A DNA stretch of 55,690 nt, taken from the IMG/VR virus record IMGVR_UViG_3300049259_000141, positions 1-55,690 of that record; one strand, 5' to 3'. Within the stretch, counting starts at the first letter, position 1. Each line of letters opens with the position of its first letter. The notes under the pieces are model-generated. The model made no database searches. It was not told where the DNA came from and worked only from the letters and a program-made list of their open reading frames with translations. Shown here in pieces: positions 38,326 through 45,767 of the stretch. A program made the translations under genes and the position numbers. Origin of the DNA: a virus.

Positions 38326-38733
38326 CTACAGCGCGTAGTGCGGCATATCGTCGTAGGCGCAGGTGTTGACCACGAGGAACATAGCTGGCACGCGGCGGTC
38401 GTGGGGGTCGAGCTTGCGGGGTATGACGCGCTGTGAGGTGCGCACCACGTACTCGGGGGAGTCGTTGGGTAGAACACCAGTTCGAACCAAGGCGTCGATG
38501 CAGTGTTTCAAAGTGGCAGCGATATTGTCGGAATCAGCCACCCTGTTGTCACCCTTGTACCACACCAATTCGACCGTGATCGGATGGATATCACGCGGCA
38601 CTTTTCCCTTAGCGACCAGTGCGGTGCCCTTGAGAATTGCCTTGGCGAGGCGTCGCTGCTCGGGCCATGAGTCGCGCGAGTTCATTGTTAGCGGCGGCTT
38701 CAGCCACGGCAGGGGCACGACATACTCGGTCAC
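38326..38733 (-). CDS. rusA: RusA-like Holliday junction resolvase
   Basis: This 135-residue protein shows the RusA pattern: VPLPWLKPPLTMNSR near the start, and the acidic motif RVADSDNIAATLKHCIDAL with conserved Asp, Asp-Asn, Lys and Asp residues (about 70-88). RusA nucleases cut four-way junctions and clear branched DNA before packaging, and often sit near terminase. It starts at GTG 38733 after a G-rich site (GGTGGGG). Confidence 0.85.
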   Translation of the reverse strand: MTEYVVPLPWLKPPLTMNSRDSWPEQRRLAKAILKGTALVAKGKVPRDIHPITVELVWYKGDNRVADSDNIAATLKHCIDALVRTGVLPNDSPEYVVRTSQRVIPRKLDPHDRRVPAMFLVVNTCAYDDMPHYAL

Positions 38734-38750
38734 CCCACCATGGTAGCCGG

Positions 38751-38756
38751 TGTCAA
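38751..38756 (-). promoter_or_regulatory. Orphan TTGACA element (no -10)
   Basis: TTGACA lies in a GGTGTCAAC context with the TGA stop of the tail protein gene inside it. There is no acceptable -10 at 16-19 bp. It could be an operator copy only. Confidence 0.35.
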
Positions 38757-40108
38757 CGACGAAGGAACACCGGCAGCACAAAGCCCACCCCCGAGACCAG
38801 GTCGGCCGCCACGTCGATCGTCGCTGGCCACGTCGCGAAACCGCCCGACTTGTACTTGCCGAACAGCACGCCGATCGAACTGGCACCGGCGTCAGCGAAG
38901 TCGGCGAAACCGAACGTCGGCGCATCCGAGTAGCCGCGCACCGACACCACCACCAGCCGCAGCCCGTCCACCGCCGGCGTCGGAACCCCGCTGATCGGCT
39001 TGTCCACCTTGCCGGCGGTCTCCCACATCACGTCATCCGAGACCGAGGTGCCCAGCAGCGCGCCGGGCCCCCCGCCGGCGGGAACGTCGTAGACGGCGAA
39101 GCCGTTGTTCCCGGTGATGCTGTGCGTCGCCGGATCGTTGGTGCTGAACGTGAACGCCCCGCCGATCGGGACACCGGCCTTGACCGGGACCAGCGCCGCC
39201 CACGCCTCGTTGTTGATCGTCGACACTTTGGTGACCGCGTGCAGCGGCAGGTTGCAGCTGTGGCCACCGAAGCGTTCGGCGTCAGGGTTGGGCTGCGGCG
39301 GCACCGACTGCAAGGCTGTGTCGGCGAGACCGAGGCTGGCCGAGACGGCGGCCGTCAGGTCGGCCTCGGGGATGCCGGGGCCGGGCTTGACGTATGCGGC
39401 GTTGGCGGCTGTCTGCGCCGTGCCGGCCGCAGACAGGGCTGACGCCGCCGCCGTGGCCGCCCCGGCCGCCGCGTTGGCCGCCGCCACCACGTCGTCATCG
39501 TTCTGCGCGAGGCGCGACGTCAGCCCCGAGACGGAGCCCTGCGGGATGCCGGTGCCAACACCGACGGCAGGGTTCAGCGGGTCGGTGTCGTCGACCGTGA
39601 TCGTGCCGTTCAACGCCGCCACCGACTCGATGCCCGACCCACCACCGCCGGGCGGTAGGAACTGCGAGGGGACGTGGCCGCCCACCAGCGGGGCCACCAT
39701 CACACCCACCGCAGAGAGCGGGAGGTACGCGTACGCCGGGCTGGGGGTCGGCGCGGCGGCGGCGAGCAGCTGTTCGAAGCTGGCGTCCGCGTTGATCTGC
39801 ACGAAGAACTTGCGGTAGAACACCGAGGCATCGGCCAGCACGGCCCGAACGGTGACCTCATAGGCCCATCCGGATGGGGACACACCGCTGATGACGGCGG
39901 CCGGCATCGGGTCCGACGCGGTGTTGATCGTGCCGTCGGACCCGATGTCGAACGACCAAATGCCGGGGGCGAGCACGATATGGTCGATGCCGTCGCTCAA
40001 TGCGTACGGCATTCGGAAGGTGACCGTGCCGCCGGTGGCGGTCACACCCTTGTGGTTGGCCACCGTTCCGGTGACTGTGATCGGCGTGACGCCACCCGGC
40101 AGGGCCAT
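38753..40108 (-). CDS. Minor tail protein / tail fibre candidate
   Basis: This 451-residue protein starts MALPGGVTPITVTGTVANHKG with beta strands typical of N-terminal fibre or baseplate adaptors. The middle has an Ala-rich coiled-coil-like stretch (AANAAAGAATAAASALSAAG, about residues 205-235). The C-terminal 170 residues are beta-rich (AFTFSTNDPATHSITG, DGLRLVVVSVRGYSDA). This head-stalk-tip order suits a fibre. It lies between endolysin and RusA, far from the main tail cluster. Confidence 0.7.
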   Translation of the reverse strand: MALPGGVTPITVTGTVANHKGVTATGGTVTFRMPYALSDGIDHIVLAPGIWSFDIGSDGTINTASDPMPAAVISGVSPSGWAYEVTVRAVLADASVFYRKFFVQINADASFEQLLAAAAPTPSPAYAYLPLSAVGVMVAPLVGGHVPSQFLPPGGGGSGIESVAALNGTITVDDTDPLNPAVGVGTGIPQGSVSGLTSRLAQNDDDVVAAANAAAGAATAAASALSAAGTAQTAANAAYVKPGPGIPEADLTAAVSASLGLADTALQSVPPQPNPDAERFGGHSCNLPLHAVTKVSTINNEAWAALVPVKAGVPIGGAFTFSTNDPATHSITGNNGFAVYDVPAGGGPGALLGTSVSDDVMWETAGKVDKPISGVPTPAVDGLRLVVVSVRGYSDAPTFGFADFADAGASSIGVLFGKYKSGGFATWPATIDVAADLVSGVGFVLPVFLRR

Positions 40109-40111
40109 CGG

Positions 40112-41074
40112 TCAGTTGCTCGCCGAGACGGCCGCCGAGGGCGGCGGCGTGTCGACGCCGACCCGCGAGATCCGCACCCACTCGGCCAGCGTCGCCTGCG
40201 ACACCCACGCCGTTTTCGCTTCGGGGAACGCCCCCAGCAGACTTTCCTGCTCGGAATTGGGGCCGCTGCTGACCAGGCCCACGTACACGCCCTGGTCGTT
40301 GCGCCACACACCATGGGGGTACAGCGGCTCGCCCTTGTTCACGTTCGGGTCGGCCTCGGCCAGAAACAGCACCTGCTGAAACGGCATGTCGTCATCCCCT
40401 TCGTCATCCGGCCCGGGGGCCGGGGGCTTGCTTCCCGGCGTCAGATCTGCCTGCGTGAAGGCTACCTGCCGGGACCGGTCGCCCAGGCCTTGCATGCCGG
40501 CGACCGGTGCGGCGTCGGTGTACTGCCAGACGGCGAGTCGCGGGTGCGAGTACCCGGACTGGTTCAGACCATTCGCCCAGTCCACCGAACCGGGGTAGGC
40601 CGCGACCATCAGGTACACGTCGGCGTCGGCCCAATCATCGGGCCGCATGATCGTCTGCCAGAACGAGCGCGACGCATAGATGATGATCTTTCGCTGGCCG
40701 GTGCGCTGCCGGTACGCCGTGATGAACCCCGCCACCCACGTGTTGACGTTGCCGGCCGTCCACGTCACGCCGGTCGTGTCCTCGACATCGAGCATCGGCA
40801 GCAGCGCGCCGTCGTCGAACGCGCCTACCGGCCCGGCCACGTCGAAGAAGTGGCCGAAGTCGGCGGCCGGGCTGAACCGGGAGTCGGCGAAATGGTAGGC
40901 CCCGACCAGACCCCCGGCGGCCCGTGCGCCAGCGAACTGGCCGACGAACAGCGGGCTGGTGTAGGCGGCCGAGCCGGACGCCTGCGTGGCCTTGGCCCAC
41001 ACCGCCGGCGTGTCGCGGATGTAGGCGGCCCAGTCCGTCACGTTGTTGTGGCTGCTCACGTCACCAATGAACAT
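40112..41074 (-). CDS. Endolysin, GH25 muramidase
   Basis: This 320-residue lysozyme starts at ATG 41074 after AAGGGGA. The GH25 fold (residues 1-200) shows FIGDVSSHN at the N-terminus, a WAKATQASGSAAY strand, GAYHFADS, and the acidic MLDVEDTTG strand typical of the active site. A Pro/Asp linker (about 205-220) and a C-terminal domain (VLFLAEADPNVNKGEPLYPH) of unknown type follow, perhaps for wall binding. It cleaves peptidoglycan glycan chains. The holin candidate is on the other side of the map. Confidence 0.9.
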   Translation of the reverse strand: MFIGDVSSHNNVTDWAAYIRDTPAVWAKATQASGSAAYTSPLFVGQFAGARAAGGLVGAYHFADSRFSPAADFGHFFDVAGPVGAFDDGALLPMLDVEDTTGVTWTAGNVNTWVAGFITAYRQRTGQRKIIIYASRSFWQTIMRPDDWADADVYLMVAAYPGSVDWANGLNQSGYSHPRLAVWQYTDAAPVAGMQGLGDRSRQVAFTQADLTPGSKPPAPGPDDEGDDDMPFQQVLFLAEADPNVNKGEPLYPHGVWRNDQGVYVGLVSSGPNSEQESLLGAFPEAKTAWVSQATLAEWVRISRVGVDTPPPSAAVSASN

Positions 41075-41107
41075 GGTCGTCCCCTTCCCTGCTGTGGCCA
41101 CGGTACG

Positions 41108-42439
41108 TCAGTCCACGTCGGTGATGTCGCCCCAATGCGCCCGCCAGCGCAACGTCACCGTGCCGGTCGTGCCGTGCCGGTTCTTCGCCAAGATGAACTC
41201 GACGTCACCGGTGGGCACCTGCTCGCCGGTGGTCGTCTCCGCCGTCGGCCGGTGAAGCAGGATGATGCCGTCCGCGTCCTGCTCCAGTCGACCGGTCTCG
41301 CGCAGATGCTCTTTGCGCGGAACCCCGTCAGCACCGGACCGGTTGAGCTGGGCCAGGGCGACGACCGGGATCTCCAGTTCCTTGGCCAGCCGCTTCAAGC
41401 CAGACGACATCTCAGCGACTTCTTCTTGCCGGTTGCGACCGCCGCTAGACGTGAGCAGCTGCACATAGTCGACCACGATGAAGTCGAGTCCGATGGTGCG
41501 TTTGCGGGTGCGCGCCGTGGACGCGATCAGCGGCACAGAGATGTCTGAGGCGTCCACGATGCCCAGGCGCAAGCCGGCCGAGCGCATCCACTCCACGTGG
41601 TCGGCGGCCGACCGCAGAACCCGCTGTGACGGGGCAAACGAGGTGAACTCGGACAGCTCCTCGCGCAGGGCCCGGGCGATCCACCGGTCCATGATCTCGC
41701 GCCGGGTCATCTCGGCCGAGAAGAACAGGCCGCTGTACCCCGATTCGGCCGCCGTCATGGCCAGCGCCCCACCGGCCAGGGTTTTGCCGTCGCCGGGTCG
41801 GGCCCCGAACACGTAGAAGCCGCCGGGGCGTAGGCCGCCGCCGCTGAACTTCTCGTTGATTGACGCCCACGGGGTGGGGATCACCTCGGCCGGCGGCCCC
41901 TCGGTGAGCCCGGCGAGATATTCCGGCCCGTAGTCGGCGACTTCGACCACGAGATCCGGCGTGCCGCTGTCGTGCGTGGCTTCGATGTCGCGGAGCAGCT
42001 CGCGCAGCTTGGCCGCGTGCTGCGGGTCGTCGAGGCCGCCCTGCTCGGCCAGCTGCGCCAGTCGTTGCCCGTGCTGGGCCAGCTTGCGGGACCGGGCCGC
42101 GCCGGCGACCCGGGAGGCAGCCAGCAGGGCGTGTTCGGCGACGGGGGCCGTGGTGCACTCGCGGGTGATGATGTCGAGCGCCAGACGGGTGCTGATGCCG
42201 GTGCCGTCGGCGGCGAGCGCCGCGTGCACGGCGGCCACGTCGATCGGTGTGCCGTTGTGGCGGAAGGTGCTGGCGATGTGCCAGATCAGCCCGCGCGCGG
42301 GGCTGAGAAAGTCGCCCGGCTTCACCAGGCGCAGCACGTCGTCGAAGACCTCGACCAGATCGGGGAACATGATCAGACCGAGCAGGGTCGCTTCGTCTTG
42401 GTTGACGATTGCCTGCCGGTCGGCGGTGGACAGGGTCAC
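41108..42439 (-). CDS. dnaB: DnaB-like replicative helicase
   Basis: This 443-residue protein starts at GTG 42439, overlapping the upstream stop (GTGA). The N-terminal DnaB domain (about 1-110) has EATLLGLIMFPDLVEVFDDV. The RecA-like domain has Walker A GARPGDGKT (about residue 205), Walker B IVVDYVQLL and the LNRSGADG and GRLEQDADGIILL motifs. It unwinds DNA at the fork. No primase or polymerase is encoded nearby, so the phage probably uses host enzymes. Confidence 0.92.
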   Translation of the reverse strand: MTLSTADRQAIVNQDEATLLGLIMFPDLVEVFDDVLRLVKPGDFLSPARGLIWHIASTFRHNGTPIDVAAVHAALAADGTGISTRLALDIITRECTTAPVAEHALLAASRVAGAARSRKLAQHGQRLAQLAEQGGLDDPQHAAKLRELLRDIEATHDSGTPDLVVEVADYGPEYLAGLTEGPPAEVIPTPWASINEKFSGGGLRPGGFYVFGARPGDGKTLAGGALAMTAAESGYSGLFFSAEMTRREIMDRWIARALREELSEFTSFAPSQRVLRSAADHVEWMRSAGLRLGIVDASDISVPLIASTARTRKRTIGLDFIVVDYVQLLTSSGGRNRQEEVAEMSSGLKRLAKELEIPVVALAQLNRSGADGVPRKEHLRETGRLEQDADGIILLHRPTAETTTGEQVPTGDVEFILAKNRHGTTGTVTLRWRAHWGDITDVD

Positions 42440-42903
42440 GACTCGGCCCGGAAGTTCTTCCGGTTCTCCGCTGCCCACTTCTTCCACTCGGCCGGCGGCA
42501 GCTGCCGCAGCACCTTGTCGGCGATTCCGTTGAGCCATTCGTGACGGTAGTTCTGCCAGAACCGCTCGGCCGTGTCGAAGTCGACTTCGCGGCCGAGGTG
42601 TTCGTTGATCACCTGGCGGCCGATCTCGTGCTGCCAGCAGAAGAACCGGGCCAGCCGGTACAGGCCGCGCTGCTCTTCGATCTGGCTGTGCACGTGAGCG
42701 ATCTTCACGTAGCCGGTGTGATTGAGGTTCAACCAGCGAGCGGCGGTCATGGCCTCTTCGACCGTCCACTGCCCGTCCTCGATCGCGTAACGCCACCGAA
42801 CACTCTGCGTCTCATCGAAGGCCTGCCCCGTGTCGAGCATGGACAGGAACTCGCGAATAGCGGCGTTGGGGAACGTCTCACTGGGGGGTAGAATCGGCAG
42901 CAT
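42436..42903 (-). CDS. Hypothetical replication-region protein
   Basis: This 155-residue protein is helical and rich in Trp (VRWRYAIEDGQWTVEEAM, RFWQNYRHEWLNGIADKV, EWKKWAAENRK). It is coupled to the helicase gene (GTGA overlap). A helicase loader or DnaB partner is possible from position, but no family is recognised. The ATG follows GGAAGAGG. Confidence 0.6.
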   Translation of the reverse strand: MLPILPPSETFPNAAIREFLSMLDTGQAFDETQSVRWRYAIEDGQWTVEEAMTAARWLNLNHTGYVKIAHVHSQIEEQRGLYRLARFFCWQHEIGRQVINEHLGREVDFDTAERFWQNYRHEWLNGIADKVLRQLPPAEWKKWAAENRKNFRAES

Positions 42904-42984
42904 CAGCCGTACACCTCTTCCGGTTGATCACACCCCCGGACCCTGCCAGGTCGCGGGGGACTTTCTTGCACCGTAGCACGGTGA

Positions 42985-44082
42985 TCACGCATCCGGGAAC
43001 AACGCGGCCAGGGACACCGCACGAGCCTGGTAGGCCGTCGCACCCTGCGGCAGCGAGATCGTGCGATCGTTCAACACGACCTGACGGCCGGGACGCTGCG
43101 CCGACCAGTTGCCCGGCTGCACATCGGCCATGGCCCGCATGACCCACGCACCGCGCTTCTCGGCCGCGCGCCGGACAGCGGCCAGGATGTGCACCGGGTT
43201 GTTGCCGGCAGCCACCAGGCCCTTGACTTCCTTGCCGACCTGGCCGATCTGCCGGCCCGACGGCTCAAAGCCGAAACCACGAGCGGCCTCGACGAACAAC
43301 CCGACCAGCGTCTTTGTCCACTCGGACGGGGTGTGCTGCTCGCGGGGCATCTGCCACGCCTCAGCGTCGAAGCGCGGAGCGTCCACCGGGGCCGAACGCT
43401 TCCGCTTGCCCGTCTCCGCGACCTCAGGCAGCAGCCACGACTCGGAGAGGTTCGGCACGGCCGGCACAGCCGAGACGGGCACCAGATCGGTGGACGGCGG
43501 CTCGATGGCCAGGAGCGGTGGACCTTCGAGGCCGGGCAGTTCGTCGTCGATCAGCTCGGCGTCGAGGACATCCTCGGCCAGTGACGCGGCAGCGGCATCG
43601 GAAAGAGGGGAAGGGTGATCTTTTACGGGTAGGTCAGGGAGGGAAGGTAGGTACGCATCAACTGCGTTGGGGTCAGGGTCTACAACGCAGTTGGTGCGTA
43701 CCCCCTGCTGCCTCTGCTTGTAGTTGCGCCACCGCTCTGCGGCTAGTTCGGCGCGGTGTTGCTGCGCCTCGACGAACGGCTTGCGCAAGGCTTCGAAGTC
43801 GGCCAACAAATTCAGGTGGTAGCGCCCGCTACCACCTGGGCCCTTACCGTCCGGGATGAGCAGGTCAGCCTCCACGGCAGCCTTGACAATGCGGGGGATG
43901 GACCGGACCCGAAGACCTGTCGCCTCAGCGATCGTGGCGTACGACGGGTAGGCGTTGCGGCCGGTCGCGTAGTCGGCGTGGTGGATGTAGACCTTGATCA
44001 CTTCTTTCATCCGCCACAGTGCGCGGTTGTGTCCGTCGATCAAGGTTGGCAAGCGGAGTGAGTACTCCGCTACGGTCAGCAC
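42985..44082 (-). CDS. Replication initiator-like helix-turn-helix protein
   Basis: This 365-residue protein starts at GTG 44082, overlapping the previous gene by seven bases. Residues 20-70 form a winged helix-turn-helix (YPSYATIAEATGLRVRSIPR, IVKAAVEADLLIPDG). A long low-complexity linker rich in Asp/Glu/Pro (about 125-215) leads to a helical C-terminal domain (EWTKTLVGLFVEAARGFGF). It resembles plasmid/phage DnaD- or RepA-like initiators just upstream of helicase, which is inference from architecture. Confidence 0.7.
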   Translation of the reverse strand: MLTVAEYSLRLPTLIDGHNRALWRMKEVIKVYIHHADYATGRNAYPSYATIAEATGLRVRSIPRIVKAAVEADLLIPDGKGPGGSGRYHLNLLADFEALRKPFVEAQQHRAELAAERWRNYKQRQQGVRTNCVVDPDPNAVDAYLPSLPDLPVKDHPSPLSDAAAASLAEDVLDAELIDDELPGLEGPPLLAIEPPSTDLVPVSAVPAVPNLSESWLLPEVAETGKRKRSAPVDAPRFDAEAWQMPREQHTPSEWTKTLVGLFVEAARGFGFEPSGRQIGQVGKEVKGLVAAGNNPVHILAAVRRAAEKRGAWVMRAMADVQPGNWSAQRPGRQVVLNDRTISLPQGATAYQARAVSLAALFPDA

Positions 44083-44495
44083 TGGACGGCCCCCCGGCGA
44101 GCGGCACAACGGCGCTCCCGAGCCTCTCGCTCGGCGCGGCGCAAGCGCCGTTCAGTGAAGCTGTCTCGCACGGGATACAAGGCGTCACCGTCTCGGCGCA
44201 GCAACCCAGCAGTCACCGCTATACGCACCGTGGCCAGCAGTGAGCGACGCGAGTGGTGACCGTTCAGCCTGGCGTCGCGACCCTCCAGCACTCGCGTGGG
44301 GTCGTCATAGATGTCGATGGCAGCAACTGCCGCCATGACCAGCATATTGACCGCGTGGTTCGGTTTGCCGGCGGGCGTCCTGTATACCGGCAGCTCGGCG
44401 GCCCAGTAGATAAGCGGATGCTGAGCTACGTACTGCAACCGCTTGGATTCTTGGGCGTCAACCTGCTTCGTGGCATTGCCTTGCGGGTCCGTCAT
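44076..44495 (-). CDS. Winged-helix-like protein upstream of initiator
   Basis: This 139-residue protein contains a helix-turn-helix-like core (LNGHHSRRSLLATVRIAVTA, GLLRRDGDALYPVRDSF) and a strongly basic C-terminal helix (RRLRRAEREARERRCAARRG). It may bind DNA near the origin or regulate the initiator. The ATG follows AGGGAG. Confidence 0.6.
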   Translation of the reverse strand: MTDPQGNATKQVDAQESKRLQYVAQHPLIYWAAELPVYRTPAGKPNHAVNMLVMAAVAAIDIYDDPTRVLEGRDARLNGHHSRRSLLATVRIAVTAGLLRRDGDALYPVRDSFTERRLRRAEREARERRCAARRGAVQC

Positions 44496-44522
44496 CGATA
44501 GACTCCCTGCTGAGTTCTTTGG

Positions 44523-44561
44523 ACAGCCCCGGCATATGGGTCGCAAGCCCGCCGGGGCTGT
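44523..44561 (-). terminator. Hairpin terminator
   Basis: Arms ACAGCCCCGGC and GCCGGGGCTGT (11 bp) flank a 17-base loop upstream of the 44495 start, with T-rich sequence on the plus-strand side. Confidence 0.7.
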
Positions 44562-44592
44562 TTGGCGTTTGAGGTCCGATCCTAGCCGTCGG

Positions 44593-44625
44593 CGGGCCGC
44601 CGCGACAGTGCGTCACGGCGGCCCG
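44593..44625 (-). terminator. Hairpin terminator after HNH gene
   Basis: Perfect 10-bp arms CGGGCCGCCG and CGGCGGCCCG flank a 13-base loop, 33 bases past the HNH stop. Confidence 0.7.
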
Positions 44626-44657
44626 AACGATCAGAATGTCACGGACTGGCAACAGGT

Positions 44658-45092
44658 CTAGTCCGATAGCCGATGGCCGAGCGCGAGTTCCAGCGTGCGG
44701 AAGTCGGTGATGTAGCAGCCCAGTGGCAGTCGGTCACCGTTCTCCCCGAGCAGGCACCAGCGCCAGCCGCCGAACGCGTAGACGCAGACCGGCACCATGT
44801 GCAGCGGGTCGGGGCTCAGCTTGGGGATCAGCCAGCCCAGAGCCTCCGATCGGGGTCGGTCGGCGTGCACACTGCCGGGGCCGCCGTTGTGCACGATCGG
44901 ATCGAGCGCAAGCAGGTTCGACAGGGCGTCAGTGTCGGGCCGCGAGGTGCCGCCCATGCCTTTGTTGCGCCTGTGGTGCAGGTCGAAGGTGTCGAAGTCG
45001 AGCGGTTTCCCGCTCACCTCACACCGACCACCGCACCGCTCCCACGCGGTTGCGCGCAGGGCTGGCCAGTTGGCGCGAGCTCGCTTCGTCAT
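44658..45092 (-). CDS. HNH endonuclease
   Basis: This 144-residue protein has a short basic N-terminus, CGGRCEVSGKPLDFDTF, then the HNH core DLHHRRNKGMGGTSRPDTDA and SNLLAL...GGPGSVHADRP. The HH (first motif), N (NLLAL) and H (VHADRP) match the family. It is transcribed divergently from the early operon and followed by two hairpins, so it is expressed alone. ATG 45092 follows AGGGGAG. Confidence 0.85.
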   Translation of the reverse strand: MTKRARANWPALRATAWERCGGRCEVSGKPLDFDTFDLHHRRNKGMGGTSRPDTDALSNLLALDPIVHNGGPGSVHADRPRSEALGWLIPKLSPDPLHMVPVCVYAFGGWRWCLLGENGDRLPLGCYITDFRTLELALGHRLSD

Positions 45093-45096
45093 CGTG

Positions 45097-45125
45097 TTGA
45101 CTCCCCTCAGTCCAGTGGGTACGAT
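45097..45125 (+). promoter_or_regulatory. Rightward promoter, TTGACT-N17-TACGAT
   Basis: The -35 is at 45097-45102 and the -10 at 45120-45125. It drives the rightward operon starting at 45165. Confidence 0.75.
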
Positions 45126-45129
45126 CCAC

Positions 45130-45158
45130 AGTATGCGAGCACGGCGAAGGGAGGTCAA
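45130..45158 (-). promoter_or_regulatory. Possible leftward promoter, TTGACC-N17-CATACT
   Basis: The -35 is at 45153-45158 and the -10 at 45130-45135, facing the rightward promoter across the same 60 bases. The -10 is weak. Confidence 0.4.
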
Positions 45159-45164
45159 CCACCG

Positions 45165-45767
45165 GTGAGCACCACCAAGCGACCGACCGTCCGGATCAAG
45201 TCCCCGGACGAACTGACGGGCCAAGACCGCGAGATCCTGCGACTCAAGGCCGCCGGCAAGAGCTTCCGCGAGATCGGCGCACAGTTCCACATGACCCGCC
45301 AGGCCGCCCAGCTGGCCTACCGGCGCGCCGGCGGCCAGACCGACCGGCAGTGGCCCGTGACGAAAGACCCGAACGACGATCACATGGTCGAGGTCCGGGT
45401 GCACGAGGATGTTCACGCGGCGGCCGTCGCCCGGCTGACGGTGATCTGCGACGAAGCCGGCCTGATCGCATCCTCGCGGCCCACCCTTTCGGCGGTGTGC
45501 CGCGAGCTGCTGCGGCAGCCGCTACTGCGGCGCGAGTTCCCGCAGCTGGCCGAGCCGTTCACCAGCTCGCCGCCCGGCAGTCACGGCGGCCCGACGCAGA
45601 TCGTGCGCTGGCGGGACATCTGGGGCCGGTTCAGCACCGCACAGAACAAGATCCACCACCGTGGCTACTCGGTGAGCCAGGTGATCGAGAAGCGGCTGCG
45701 TGAGTTCGCGCTGTCCGGCAAGCTGCCGGGCGCGCTTCGGGGACATCAGACAGGGGACGAGAAGTGA
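45165..45767 (+). CDS. Helix-turn-helix DNA-binding protein (sigma-region-4-like)
   Basis: This 200-residue protein is the first gene of the rightward operon, starting at GTG 45165 after GGGAGG. Residues 15-60 form a helix-turn-helix (GQDREILRLKAAGKSFREIG, FHMTRQAAQLAYRRAG) like sigma-70 region 4 or small repressors. The C-terminal part is helical (PTLSAVCRELLRQPLLRREF, SQVIEKRLREFALSGKLPG). It is the best candidate for the regulator of the repeated TTGACA elements, which is inference. Confidence 0.75.
   Translation: MSTTKRPTVRIKSPDELTGQDREILRLKAAGKSFREIGAQFHMTRQAAQLAYRRAGGQTDRQWPVTKDPNDDHMVEVRVHEDVHAAAVARLTVICDEAGLIASSRPTLSAVCRELLRQPLLRREFPQLAEPFTSSPPGSHGGPTQIVRWRDIWGRFSTAQNKIHHRGYSVSQVIEKRLREFALSGKLPGALRGHQTGDEK

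Noticed and set aside
38751-38756. TTGACA as promoter of RusA
   Set aside because: No TANNNT at 16-19 bp and RusA starts too close. Kept only as an orphan operator-like site.
36149-45767. Integrase, excisionase or ParAB genes near the switch region
   Set aside because: No tyrosine- or serine-recombinase motif and no Walker-type ParA other than the helicase and terminase could be found.
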